Below are positions 1 to 10,619 of a DNA stretch of 64,000 nt, one piece after another. The translations under genes were made by a program, and so were the position numbers. Source of the stretch: Gastracanthus pulcherrimus (taxonomy: Eukaryota > Arthropoda > Insecta > Hymenoptera > Pteromalidae). Under the pieces are notes generated by a model. It saw only the letters and a program-made list of their open reading frames with translations, searched no databases and was not told the origin of the DNA. The stretch spans positions 20,223,693 through 20,287,692 of the forward strand of contig OX424574.1 in NCBI GenBank assembly GCA_949152435.1. Direction: 5' to 3'. How positions within the stretch are numbered: position 1 is the first letter of the stretch; every line of letters begins with the position of its first letter.

Positions 1-785
1 GTGGTAGCAGGTCCAAGTACAGTAATTCCTTCAAAAACTGTTTTCTGTATACTAAAGAGCATTCTGACGCTATTGTTAAGCTCTTCGTGAATGGGTACAT
101 CGTACTTACGTCAACAAATATTTTCCGTAATTTTAAGCACGACTTCTTAGGATAGATGTATCTTGATTTCAATAGTCAATTAATTCGTCCCTAAGGAGAA
201 ATTGTTCGTTTATTTTTTCCACTTACAACGCAAGAAATTCTTCGCACTTGGCCACCGACATCAACCTTGGAAAAAAATTCTCAATACTGGGTTGCATGCC
301 ATTGTAATTTTCGTTTCCGCGTTTGTTAAATGAATGTGGAAAATGTCCCATCTGAATGCCTTCGGGCAACCCGAATGCATTGGGTTGGGTTGGGTCAATC
401 GAAAAGTTTATCGTCAAGTAGTTTAAACTATCAAAAAATCGCATTAACCCGACTATTAATTTAATAATATTCCGCAGGTTCATAGTAACTTCAGAAATGT
501 AGTTATGTTTATGATCTACAACGTATTTCAGTTTAAATTGTGCGTCAAATGCTTTTGAATTGTGCGTTATACAAAGACACTCTTTAAAATATGTCTTTCT
601 TAAATAGATCGAAGTCTTTAAAAGTTTATTTAAACAATCCTCTGTCTCAAAAATATATTCGCGTATCTCGCAGCTATCGCATTTTAGGCTTAGATGCTCT
701 ACATCTTTGTATACATCGCAGCAAACTTATGCTACACTGCTGTTTGTCTTTATTTTTTTACCCCTTTAATCGCCTACATTAAACA
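1..785 (-). pseudogene. Protein-primed type B DNA polymerase, exonuclease-domain fragment
   Basis: Minus-strand translation gives a decayed 3'-5' exonuclease domain of a viral/organellar-type family B polymerase, as found in Polinton/Maverick and adintovirus-like elements. In order I can read a CDSC zinc-like motif (about 675), an Exo II-like stretch ITHNSKAFDAQF (about 560), RFFDSLNYL, the block GHFPHSFNKRGNENYNG (about 330), and an Exo III-like ELIDYxxQDTSILR (about 165). Near 80 a block resembles the start of the polymerase domain (TIASECSLVYRKQFL). Several stops interrupt the frame, including one directly after EEFLAL at 223. Upstream of about 700 the reading is poor. The rest of the domain would lie to the left of the window. 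Family assignment is from motif memory; the breaks are read directly. Confidence 0.72.
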
Positions 786-1500
786 TAATTTGTTATCATC
801 ATGAACTATTCTACGTAATTGTTTGACTCTTTTAACTGTTCGTATTAGCGCGTGCTTAATCCAACTCTAAATCTATACAAAGCCGTTAATAAATTTGAAA
901 ACTTAATAATAATTCCCTGCATGGCAAGTGTAGTAAAGCTACATTCGCGTATTTCGCGTCTAAGTTTTGTTAATGAATTTTACATTCGTAAAATACGTCC
1001 CTCGGAACAGAACCTTCGTATTAAAGTCGCGCGTTATTTAAATTTAAAGGAAGGTAAAAAAAAAAATTTAAAGGAAGGTTTTCAAATAAATGTTTGAGTC
1101 TGGATTTAAAGTTTGAAATAAATGGTAGATATATTCTATTTTAAAATACAAGAGAATTAACAAAAATGAGTGCTCGGTTGGAGTGCAGAAATTGGTCCGA
1201 CGTTGCTCTAGTCCTTTCACACGCCGTCGCCTTTCTCCCCCTTCACCTCGTTAGGGGGACCCCTTCCGTTTCGCAGATGTGGCAGCAGAAATTGTGATCC
1301 TCGTCGCGGTTCCACTCGCAAGTGCAATGGAGTCCCTGGACCTGTTGAATTGATTCGATAAAGGCTTGATCTTTCTATTTTTTATTTTTATTTATTGTGA
1401 ACTTTTATATTTAGGTTAGGTCGGTAAATTAAACACACTATTATGGGAAAAAGCCTTGACCGCATAAAAAACCCTAAATTTATTTTACACTGAACAAAAT
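786..1500. other. No recognised gene
   Basis: AT-rich sequence with a few short open frames (for example 852-1097 on the plus strand) that show no domain I recognise. A GC-richer patch at 1180-1340 has no visible coding pattern. It may hold the decayed 5' end of the neighbouring polymerase remnant. Confidence 0.5.
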
Positions 1501-1506
1501 ATAAAT

Positions 1507-3220
1507 CTACATAAAAAACCAGGAACAAGGATACGATAAATAATTTGCATTGACGTCTCGCGCACACACACTAAGTCGAATAACACAGCAAGAACGCTCG
1601 GCGACCGCCGCATGCGGCCACATTGTCATCAAGATTATTAATAAAATTACGTATCGATTCGCTGACAATTTAATGTCCGATAAACAATGTTCACATTCAT
1701 CAATCAATGACAAATTGTCTAAATTATCGTCACTATAAACGGAACCAAAATAATTAGAAAATAGATTTGAAATGTCAATATCATTATCAGCTGAATTAGA
1801 ACTTATTGGACGGTATACCCGAGTCTTTCTTCAGACCCTTGATAAACGACCAAAATGAGCGAATATTACGTTGTAAACCCGATTCAACCGATGATATATA
1901 ATTGCGATATTTAGAACGAGATAGCTTTATACATATAACACGTTGTTTTTTGAATTCAATGTAATGGGTTAAACAATTCGATGATTTCCACAAACAATGT
2001 ACAGACTTTTTATCCTGAATCGCACGAATCAACTCAGAATCATACCATTTCGGGTATGAATCAGGACGCCGTCTGACAAGTGAGACATAAGAATCGATAA
2101 TCCCATGTACAACCTCGTAAAATTTATCCACTGTCCGATCTGGTTCGTTAGTTAAATTAATTAGGACGTCGTCCCAATTCACACTCGAAAGAAGACCCGA
2201 AATGACATCATAATTCGCATTATAAAAATTTCGCTTAATAAATATCTGATTTACAAAATCATGCGCTTGAGACACCGTGACGTCAAAAAACCCCACCACA
2301 TGGTGCTTATCCGTAGGAAGCAGCTGTTCTTGAAGATCCTGGGATGCGATCAAGCCCTCCGGGGCAAACAATAGGTCGAGAGAGTATCCCTTGTTCGGAT
2401 GAGGTTGGTATAGTTGTACCAAATCCAGCGAGGAACAAGTGGCACACAGTATATCAGCTGCAGATCTTTGAGCAGGGTTGATGTAGGCCGACTGTGAGTA
2501 GATGAGAGGATCAGAACTCCATAAGATGTGAGGGAGGTTGAAGACTCCCAAAATAATGGGCTGATGATCCGTAAATGTGTCCAGGGCAGCTTCCACGTTG
2601 CGGACATGACTGAGATACACCTGTGCAAGAGAGTCAGGTTGAATATAAGAAACAACTAAGATAATTTTAGAGGAAGAGCACAAGATTCTGATAATCAGCT
2701 GTTCAAGAGAAGTATCGCACAGTACTAACTCAGCCTGTATATGGTTTTTTACGGCAACAAGGACTCCAACACCCTTCTGCACATTGAATGAGGCAAGATC
2801 TCGATCACATCTGAATAGGTTATAATGCAGCATCCCTAATTCACTTGACAAAACATCAGGTTGAAGCCAGGTTTCTGTGATCACAATGATGCCAGGTAAG
2901 ACAGAGAGTTGGTAAAGGTTTGATTTTAATAAAGAAATCTTACCAATAACAAAGTGCGCATTCTGGTAATACAAGGTCAGCCTGCTTGATTTTGACGGGT
3001 TTAGTGACCCCGCCCCTTGACTCGGCGAGACCTCTGCGTGGAGGTGAATGAGGGTACTGGGGAGGGAAGGAAGGGAGGGTGCGGTACATCGGTGAGAGAG
3101 AGAGAGGGAAATTGTTTGTGAATGTCTATGTGTAAGAGGTGAGAATTGCTGTGTGGATATCGCTACATGTGAGTTAATTAGTACGTATATATTTTTGTTT
3201 ACTTGTGGTTCTTTTGACAC
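1507..3220 (-). pseudogene. Non-LTR retrotransposon (Jockey/CR1-like LINE) endonuclease fragment
   Basis: The 474-residue frame at 1796-3220 is an apurinic-type endonuclease (EEP fold) as in the ORF2 N-terminus of Jockey/CR1-group LINEs. Visible motifs are YQNAHF, VITETWLQPDVLS, a GVFNLPHILW block where the family has GDFNLP, and YSLDLLF near the C-terminal part of the domain. The linker that leads to reverse transcriptase follows (PKWYDSELIRAI, RSFWSFIKGLKK). A one-base frameshift near 1797 moves the reading into the frame that continues as SNLFSNYFGSVYSDDNLDNL, which fades by about 1620. No reverse transcriptase follows. The first 60 residues are low complexity and the start codon is doubtful. 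The Asp-to-Val change in the catalytic GDFN motif suggests a dead enzyme. Confidence 0.85.
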
Positions 3221-3229
3221 ACCTCTTAT

Positions 3230-3569
3230 GTTAATTCATAGTTCCTGCTTATAGTTTTTGGCACACTCTTATAAAATTATTTGTTCTGACTCGCATCTTA
3301 GGTTAATTTACCGATTATTGCTTAAGAATTTTGACATACCTCTTATAATCATTTTGTTCCACACATTTTACTTTTGCTTTATAATTTGCTACACATATCT
3401 CATAATAAATTTGATTAATAAATTTGATACACATCTTATAATAAATTTTGCTTAATAATTTCGACACACATCTTATAATAAATTTTGTTACATACATCTT
3501 ATATTTATCGCTGTATAATTTGTTACATACACCTTATAATAATTCTTGTCTCAATATTTGAAATGCACG
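3230..3569. repeat. Degenerate CTTATAATAAATTTTG-type minisatellite
   Basis: Repeats of roughly 40-60 bp built on CTTATAATAAATTTTG and TTTGTTACATACATCTTATA. The same block recurs at 5,800-5,965, 42,660-42,840 and 43,575-43,745. It is interrupted at 3570 by the left end of the piggyBac-like element. Confidence 0.7.
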
Positions 3570-3573
3570 TTAA

Positions 3574-5800
3574 CCTTTGTTTGACACACTTCCCTGGTGT
3601 AGCATACTTGACACACTGGGGTTATTTGTACCCCATCGATAAAATCGTCATAAAAAATACAATAATAAATATTTTTATTCTTAAATTTTTTTACGAACTC
3701 TTGAAACGTTTATTTTGAAAGCTACATATGTTTTATAGTGAGATATTAAAATTAAATATGTTTAAAAAATAAAAACACTCAAAAAAACTGAAAAAACGAT
3801 GAAATATGATTAAAAATTCATAACTTTTTTAATTTTTAATAAAAATCGCTAAAAATTTATATGAGTTATCTTGAGATATACCACTTTAAGAAAAAAAATA
3901 GTTAAATGGTCCATTTTGCAAAAAAGATATTTATTCCGGCTAATGAAAAATGAAATTTTATGAAAAAAAATACACTGTTTTTTTTATTACATTTCTAAAA
4001 ATTACACATAAGTTTCAAAAATAATTCATTACAAGCATTTAATTAATTAAAATATTTTAATAATTACAAAAAAACGAAAATAGTTACATTTATAAAATAT
4101 TAGAAGTAGTATTTACTCATTTCCAGTACAATCGTCGCAAAGAATACAGCTGTGAGTATTGCAGATAGGGCGACGACAGGATGCACAAGCTTTTCTGCTT
4201 TTCCTGTCCTGTTTCCTAGTGCAGCTTACATATCGTTGGGGCTGTTGCAATTCAACATTTTGTAGCTGAGTAGAGCCTTGCACATCTAAGTTTAATATGC
4301 CTGCGATCCCAAGCCTAATATCTTTACGAAGCGTTACGACGGCGTACCGATTTTGCAAATGCGGTGTCACGAGATGTATGCATAAAGTTTCCAAGCAGCC
4401 AGAAGCTGTAATTTTTGTATTTATTCCATCAATTTTAGACTTGCAAGCAAGTAAAATTCTGGAATTTACTATAGCTTGATCTAAAATGCCAAAGAAAAAT
4501 CGCACGGGCCATCTTGTTGTTCTACCTGTCACACTATAAGAATGACAAAGCTTGTCAAAAGTATCAGTACCTCCTTTATTTAAATTATAATGCCGTACGA
4601 TATCAGATTTTCCATTTGTGACATTATTTGTATGCATGAAAGAAGAAACGATGATGACTACTTTACTAACTTTTTTTTTTGGAGCGAAAGAAAGAAGAGT
4701 TAAATCTTTTGTATGAGCAAACTTGGTGGCAGGTCGCTCTTTAGGTGCAACTAAAAATTCAGCAGGGATCTCTCGTTTGTTTTTCCTTACTGTTCCAGTT
4801 ATTTTTATATGATACGGTTCCTTCAACATTCGCAATAAGAATGGTATTGAAGTATACCAATTGTCACAGGTAACGGAACGATCGCTATTGTAAATGGGTA
4901 CAGTAACTAAACTAAAATAATACTCCGAGATCGCTTCATCGCGTTGAGTTATCTCAGAATTTCTACCTAAATACGGAACTGCATATATCATGTAAGCAGT
5001 GTCGGCATCATTTAAACTTATAATTTTAAGTCCGTACTTATCAGGCTTATCTTTCATATACACTCTGAATGCACAACGTCCTCGAAAACTTAGTAGTTGC
5101 TCATCAACGGTACATCGGCTACTTGGTGCGTAATTATTTTTACAATTTTCAATAAAAAGATTCCATAATGAACGAATAGGAGCGAATCGATCATTTTTAT
5201 CTCTCGTGTCAATAACATCAAAACGTAAACATTTTGTTAAAAACGTGAATCGACTTCTTGAAAATATACATCTGTAGAACGTGATACCATTCTTTTTGTC
5301 CCATAAACGATTATCGTTGACTTTACTTGATTTCCACAGCCCAGTGTAATATAACAGTCCGATATACGCTTTTATTTCAATCTCATCTGTATGATAATGG
5401 TATGATTCTTCTCTACCTTCAGCTACGAGAGCCAGGCATTCTTGCTCGATTTTTTTATTGGTGTTTTCGACGACAATGTCTATCATCTTTTTATCAAACA
5501 GACAACTCCAAAACTCTTCGATCGTAATTGCTTGTAGAGCATTACCAGCTGGGCCAGGTACCATTTCCGGAATAATATCAGATTGACGATCTAAAAATAA
5601 ATAAATAAAAAAATAAATAAATGAATTTAGCGCCTGTTTACGGAAGGTACTATAAATCACGTAGTAAAGCAAGAGTCGTATAGAACGAGAAGTAAGCAGA
5701 GAGTGAAAGAAAGGGAAGGGAGGGGAGAGATAGTAAATATTTTGGCGCCAACGGTTATACCTGATCTATGAGAAGAGAAAGTTGTTTCCCAAATAAATCC
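3574..5800 (-). mobile_element. piggyBac-like DNA transposon, right end unclear
   Basis: A TTAA at 3570-3573 is followed by CCTTTGTTTGACACACTTCC, a plausible left terminus for a TTAA-targeting element. The flank before it (CTTGTCTCAATATTTGAAAT) matches the sequence that resumes at 5,947-5,967, as expected if the element split this repeat. I find no matching inverted terminus or second TTAA between 5,672 and 5,965, so the right end has been lost or rearranged. Non-coding AT-rich sequence lies between 3,600 and 4,110. Confidence 0.6.
4113..5672 (-). CDS. piggyBac transposase
   Basis: An uninterrupted 519-residue frame with the piggyBac (DDE_Tnp_1_7) fold. The catalytic aspartates appear in TVDEQLLSFRGR, CDNWYTS and NKGGTDTFD. 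Family blocks AYIGLLYYTGLW and RWPVRFFFGILDQAIVNSR are present, and the C-terminus is a cysteine-rich CxxC/HxC finger (CASCRRPICNTHSCILCDDC). The enzyme would cut and paste at TTAA sites. The first 35 residues are an AT-rich, probably intronic read-through: a TTTATTTATTTTTAG acceptor precedes the codons for RQSDIIPEMVPG, and a GTAAAC donor lies near 5,640. The true N-terminal exon is therefore uncertain. A copy of the N-terminal third recurs at 42,985-43,448. The frame is complete enough to be a recent insertion. Confidence 0.93.
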   Translation of the reverse strand: MLYYVIYSTFRKQALNSFIYFFIYLFLDRQSDIIPEMVPGPAGNALQAITIEEFWSCLFDKKMIDIVVENTNKKIEQECLALVAEGREESYHYHTDEIEIKAYIGLLYYTGLWKSSKVNDNRLWDKKNGITFYRCIFSRSRFTFLTKCLRFDVIDTRDKNDRFAPIRSLWNLFIENCKNNYAPSSRCTVDEQLLSFRGRCAFRVYMKDKPDKYGLKIISLNDADTAYMIYAVPYLGRNSEITQRDEAISEYYFSLVTVPIYNSDRSVTCDNWYTSIPFLLRMLKEPYHIKITGTVRKNKREIPAEFLVAPKERPATKFAHTKDLTLLSFAPKKKVSKVVIIVSSFMHTNNVTNGKSDIVRHYNLNKGGTDTFDKLCHSYSVTGRTTRWPVRFFFGILDQAIVNSRILLACKSKIDGINTKITASGCLETLCIHLVTPHLQNRYAVVTLRKDIRLGIAGILNLDVQGSTQLQNVELQQPQRYVSCTRKQDRKSRKACASCRRPICNTHSCILCDDCTGNE

Positions 5801-5979
5801 ATCTTATATTTATCGCTGTATAATTTGTTACACACATCTTATAATAAATTTTGCTTAATAATTTCGACACACATCTTATAATAAATTTTGTTACATACAT
5901 CTTATATTTATCGCTGTATAATTTGTTCCACACATCTTATAATAATTCTTGTCTTAATATTTGAAATACATATTAGGAT

Positions 5980-6867
5980 TGTTACAAAAATGCTTTTTGT
6001 TGCAATGGAATTTCGGGAAAGCGCGTCAGCCACGTTTGTCTTGCCTGGCCTGTACACTACCTCCAAGTCATATTCTGCTAGCATCAGCCGTCAGCGTGTG
6101 ATTCTAGAATTTGGGTCCTTGTGCATTTGCAACCACACCAGGGGTCTATGGTCGGTAACTAAGGTAAATTTTTTTCCGAAGAGATATGGCCGAAAATAGT
6201 TTATATTATATAGTACGGTTAGACCATCTTTGTTAAACGTGTCCCACCGTTGTTCAACGTCCGTGAGAACTCGCGACACGTACGCGACTACGTTATTCTG
6301 ACTAATAGTTCCCGTTGTAAGCACGCCGGCTATAGCCTTAGTATCTTTTTTTAACAATGAGATTAATGGCTTAGCTATTTTTGATAAAACCTTTATAAAA
6401 CGCCTACAATAACCAACTAAACCTAAAAACTGTTTTATGATTTTCCCTAGTTTTGGGACGCAGGGAATTTTTAAGTGCTTCTATCTTTTTCGGGTCTGGT
6501 TGAACTCCTTCTCTTGATATTACGTGACTCAGATAATTGATTTCGCGGCGAAGAAAGTGACATTTTTCAGGTTGCAATACTATACCAACGTGCTTTAATC
6601 TGCTTAAGAGATTAGACAATTTCCTATGACGTTCCTGCAAGGTTTTTGCATAAATAATTATGTTATCTATGTAAATAAATAAATCAATTCCTTGAAGGCC
6701 AAATAGAATATTGTCCATTGCTCTTTAAAAAGTAGTGGGGAGGCTCCCTTTAATCCAAAAGGCATACGATTAAATTCAAATAATCCATTTGGAGTTTGAA
6801 AAGCAATATATTGTTTAGAAGATTCATCCATTTGTGACGTCTCCGTGAGGCGGAGCAGACTTAACAC
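5980..6867 (-). pseudogene. Gypsy retrotransposon RT / RNase H fragment
   Basis: Three minus-strand frames form one Gypsy pol fragment. At 6,667-6,832 is the RT core (YIAFQTPNGLFEFNRMPFGL). At 6,404-6,718 is the RT palm with FIYIDNIIIYAKT, where the catalytic YxDD has become YIDN, and the CHFLRREINYLSHVIS block. At 5,985-6,357 is RNase H (LVTDHRPLVWL, then GKTNVADALSRN). RNase H is interrupted by a TGA at the position where the family has Trp (SRITR-stop-RLML). The 5' side is cut at 6833 by an LTR end. The RNase H tail was carried along in the duplications at 42,840-42,985 and 43,740-44,030. It is dead. Confidence 0.88.
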
Positions 6868-7060
6868 ATTTAAACAGATTTAGTATATTCAAACTGATTT
6901 AGTATTTATAACAGATTTAGCAGATTTAAGCAGACTTAACACATTTAAACAGATTTAGTATATTCGAACTGATTTAATATTTATAATAGATTTAGCAACT
7001 GAGATTTATAACAGACTTAGCACAGATTTAGTGCAACCCATTTAGTAATTTTTATATATA
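6856..7060. repeat. 75-bp tandem repeat in LTR-element leader
   Basis: The phrase CAGACTTAACACATTTAAAC starts at 6856 and again at 6931 (period 75), followed by shorter ACAGATTTAG repeats. It resembles the 43-bp leader repeat of the intact element at 27,371-27,520 (ACGGATCTAG/ACGGATTTTG), so both leaders share a repetitive design. Confidence 0.75.
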
Positions 7061-7210
7061 AAAATTTTTCCCACTGATTTACACAGATTTAGATTTAAAT
7101 ATCGAAAGAATTTTAAATAATAATAATCAAAAAATAAGAGGATAGATATCTACAAGAAGAAAAAGAAAAAGAAAAACATATATTTTTGTAGAAGATTAAC
7201 AGTTGCAAAA

Positions 7211-7228
7211 ATCCCGGACGAGCCCCCA
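7211..7228 (-). promoter_or_regulatory. Primer binding site, tRNA-Pro type
   Basis: On the minus strand this reads TGGGGGCTCGTCCGGGAT, the 18-nt complement of a tRNA-Pro 3' end. It lies 5 bp inside the LTR that begins at 7234. Confidence 0.85.
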
Positions 7229-7659
7229 TAAAATGTGACGTCTCCGTGAGGCGGAGCGCGTCAGTATTTTTTAATTTGTATTTTTGCGCCTACACTTCCG
7301 TGGAATAGTGCGGAATGCTAACTGTTATTCTTCCGTAATTTCCTAGGGGAAGTGTTATTGAAGGGAAGGAAAACTATTTCCTGTACCGGTTAACGGAACT
7401 AGGTAAATAGTTACGGGAGAGAGAGGATAGATACACGCACAAGTACTGCTATCGGAACTTTGTGCGCGCGGAGGAAAATTGCTAAAATATTTATATATAG
7501 ATATAGGAGAGAAGAAGTAAAGAACTACAGGAAAATAAAATAGTTAAATTTATGAATTTTGACTTACTTTTATTTAATGAAAGGTTGACGGGACTCTATC
7601 TTTCGAATTTAGAATTGACATATGCAAAAATATTTAAATTTGAAACCGAAATTTTTTTT

Positions 7660-7866
7660 CTATTCGCGAAAGACTCCATTTACAGTTTCAAAAATGACTA
7701 ATTTAGGATGTTCAGTTTTGACTAACCTGTATCCGCAAACATTATCTTCACCCTTACTCGTTAATGCAAAAGCTATATCTTGTGTGGAAAGTGAATATAC
7801 TGCTTTTGAATTATCATAATCTGAATCTACTAATTTGTTTGCATAATCTTCATATGAAATGGACTA
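7660..7866 (-). pseudogene. Env glycoprotein fragment of a Gypsy-type element
   Basis: Minus-strand translation gives about 68 residues, starting near YEDYANKL, containing YSLSTQDIAFALTSKG and VCGYRLVKTEHPKLVIF, and ending in a TAG at 7660-7662. It aligns by eye with the Env of the intact element at 17,342-18,583 (YEGLANKI, YSLTTQDVTFALASKG). Two Gypsy lineages here thus carried the same type of envelope gene. It is only a scrap and lacks signal peptide and membrane anchor. Confidence 0.75.
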
Positions 7867-7936
7867 TAGGATCATGTTTCATGAGCAAGTGGTCTTTCGT
7901 ATATCTAATGCAGGCGTAATCAATAGAAAGGATAAG

Positions 7937-8740
7937 TTACACGCATTCGAAATTCGCTCCTGGACCAGGGTCAGAACCTGGACTTTGAAATTCTTTCAGT
8001 ACCCTTCCAGTACTGTTTTCTGGCTCTATTATGTAATTCACCAGGCAATCTTGCCTCTGCAGTGCCGTACAGGTACTGGTCTCAATTATGTCCGAACTGA
8101 TGTCCACCGGACATTCCTGTCCCTTCAGTGCCGTACAAGTACTGGTCTTTGTATTATCAGAACGGACCTTCATATGGCATTTATGCCCTTTCATCACCTT
8201 GCCATTACTGGTCTCAAACTCAACCATTTTTCTCTTGCGACAGTTCGGACCCTTCCCATTGTCACACTGTGTATTTTCTTTTTCTTTACAGTCAAATATA
8301 AATGAAGTGGAAACTAGGAAAACGTTAGCAATGAGAATTTCCATGTTAAGAGGGTCACTGTCCTCTTCAAAATCTGTAACCGGTGACGCGCCAGCGCTGG
8401 CAGTCATCTTTTCCAGATCTTTTGAAGACAATTCAATTGATGGTTCAATAGGATTTCGTGACAGTGTGTCTGCATTAGAATTTAAGCGACCGGGTTTATA
8501 AAAGACTTTAAATTGGTATTCGCGAAGTCGAATACGCCATCGGGCTACACGAGAATGTGGATTTTTTAAATTGTACAACCACACAAGAGGTTTATGGTCA
8601 GTGACTAATGTGAACAGGCGGCCATAGAGGTAAGGTTTGAAAATTTCCACCGTGACTAATAATTCTTTTTCTGAGGTATTATATTTTTCTTCTGCTTTAT
8701 TTAATGCTCTAGATGCAAAAGCGACGGGGATATTTTCTTA
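7937..8740 (-). pseudogene. Gypsy RNase H C-terminus plus repeat-bearing linker
   Basis: Reads from FASRALNKAEEKYNTSEKEL through FTLVTDHKPLVWLYNLKN and NADTLSRNPIEP, the C-terminal half of a Gypsy RNase H, then a long linker towards integrase. The linker contains a cysteine-rich 22-residue repeat (ETSTCTALQRQDC, KTSTCTALKGQEC). The frame is joined at about 8,740 directly to protease-side sequence, so the RT and the first half of RNase H are missing. Its 3' side is cut before integrase, and an Env scrap follows at 7,866. The usual start is a GTG and is not a real initiation site. Confidence 0.85.
7985..8215 (-). repeat. 66-bp in-frame tandem repeat
   Basis: Three and a half units with a 66-bp period. 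They encode a 22-residue motif beginning at residues 146, 168, 190 and about 211 of the 237-residue frame at 7,937-8,650. Key residues are T-S-T-C-T-A-L and a downstream Cys; the flanking units are more divergent. Confidence 0.8.
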
Positions 8741-10600
8741 ATTTCTATTTCATTATTGACCATTTCGGATGAATTTAAGGGAACAGAATATTCCTCTATT
8801 TTGGGGACTGGGAATGTGGCATCTATTGTTTCCATACTTGAGTTTATTGCAAAAACTTTTACTAAGCCTTCTTCCGGGAAAACAAGGGATTCTCCAAGGT
8901 AAACATCGGGGCCAATGTCAATCCGAGGAAGGTAACCATCTTTTAGATTAGTGGGTTGAATGGGTAAAGCAACTAAAACTTTACTTCGCGGTGGGAGATT
9001 AATACGACTAAGTTTATTAAAGGGGTAAGACTGAGAATCAGACTGAGAATCATATCATCTGCCCGTTTCCATGTAATTTAAAAATTAAATTGGCTTCCTT
9101 TTTCTCCAAAAAGTTAATTCCTATAATTCCCTTTGCCCTTACAGAAAAGTCGTCAGAGAAGACTTGAAATTTCACACCAGTGTTCTCTAATTTTATGATT
9201 ACTTCACCAAGGGTTTTTACTAAACCTGACCCGATTCCGATAAGATTGTAAATTATTTTGTTGTTTATAATAACTTCGGATTTTATTGAGCTTTGTTTGA
9301 TTATGATAATAGGACAACCCGTATCTATTAAAAATAATGTACTATCATCTGTAAGCAAGGTGCTTTTTAAGATGACAGTAGGTGAAACATTACTATTTAA
9401 TTTTTCGGAGCTATAGAAGATACGAATGTTGCACGGCTGATTGGCTTGACTCGCACTTGCGCCCTCGAAGCGAGTTGCCTTTTCGTTTAAATTCTTTTGG
9501 TGTTCTGACTGTTGAGAATCACTCTGTTGTTTATACGATTGTTGGTTTTTATTCGATGTAAATGGTTTAAAATTTTGATAACAATTTTGATACCCTTTCC
9601 CGCGCTGATCGAATCGTCTAGAAAAATTTCGACGTGTACTGTGACAATTTTTCATTATGTGGCCCGGTTGAAGACATTTGAAGCATTTCCGTATCAAATT
9701 TGATCGCGGCGCTGTTTCTTGCATTAACATAACTGGTACTGGCGGACGCGCATCTAGATTAAACCGTTCGTTTTTGTGTAAATAATCGCGCCATTCTTGT
9801 GCTTTTTCTGCCTCTAGTGCTATGTTTATTGCTTCTTCTAATGGTGATGGAATTTGATTTCTAACTTTATCCGCGACCGAGCTGTAGAATAGGCCCCCTA
9901 TGAAACTACGCACCGCGTTATCCCGAGTGCCCTCCTCCATTCCGTGGGCTTTATCTGTGGAATAAATCCTGTGAGTTGAGTCTATTATCTTCGCTAAGAG
10001 TTCATTGACGCGAAGACCATAATCCCTTATTGTTTCCCGTCCCTTTTGAACAGATTTGGATAGCTCGATGATTAAGAAATTATAATTATCCCTGGGTCCA
10101 AATCCTCGTTTCAGGTCTGCAATTAGGGTTTCTAAATTATGATAAGTCGGCCTACCGCACAGAAACTTTTCTGCTTCTCCTACACATTTGGACCGAATAA
10201 CTTTAAGCATGAAGGTGTTGTGTTCAAGTGAGACTGAACTATACGCATCGCGACATGCTCTTATAAAAGTTTTAATGGATTCACTTGATCCGTTGAAATT
10301 TGGAATAATAATGGCGGCTGTTTTAATGTCTACAGTCTGTTCTATGTTTTGTGTATTTAAGATAACGTTTAATGTGGATACATCCACCTCAGCGCCTGAG
10401 CTATTCGACGGTATGTTATCGGGCTTAGGCACTAGAGCTTGATTTAACTGATCATCTCTAACATTTACTTCATTTACCGGAAGTACTTCAAAAGGGGGAT
10501 CTATCTCATTAATGTTAGGATGGGTGTTATTTCGCGTAACCCTACTATGGTTAACCCTCCCACGAGCGGGCCTACCACGTCCTCTTCGAGCTGGGGGCAT
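8710..10600 (-). pseudogene. Gypsy Gag-Protease (second element)
   Basis: The 516-residue frame at 9,050-10,600 starts with an Arg/Gly-rich basic N-terminus (MPPARRGRGRPARGR). A Gag capsid-like region follows (IIIPNFNGSSESIKTFIRAC), then one CCHC knuckle (CFKCLQPGHIMKNC) and a retropepsin with LIDTGCPIIIIK and GIIGINFLEKK. The ATG at 10,600 is plausible for Gag. After GNGQMI a frameshift near 9,045 moves the reading to a second frame (about 8,715-9,042: LPPRSKVLVALPIQPTNL, then FPEEGLVKVFAINSS). This is the usual stretch between protease and RT. It then meets the RNase H tail at about 8,740, so the RT is deleted. Gag and protease look well preserved. Confidence 0.9.
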
Positions 10601-10619
10601 TTTACCTATTGTTTATTTC

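Larger units (their letters stand above)
6833..7615 (-). mobile_element. Internally deleted LTR element: LTR tip, leader, primer site, partial 5' LTR
   Basis: TGTGACGTCTCCGTGAGGCG occurs at 6833 and again at 7234. The first copy is only about 22 bp of LTR and runs straight into AT-rich leader sequence. The leader ends in a tRNA-Pro-type primer site (7211-7228), a 5-bp spacer and a longer LTR piece (7234-7615). This structure is expected when the 3' LTR has recombined with the leader and everything between was lost. The LTR piece is most like the solo LTR at 48,943-50,043. It lacks the distal end (CGGAGACGTAACA type). The insertion splits the Gypsy RT fragment at 5,980-6,867. Confidence 0.75.
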
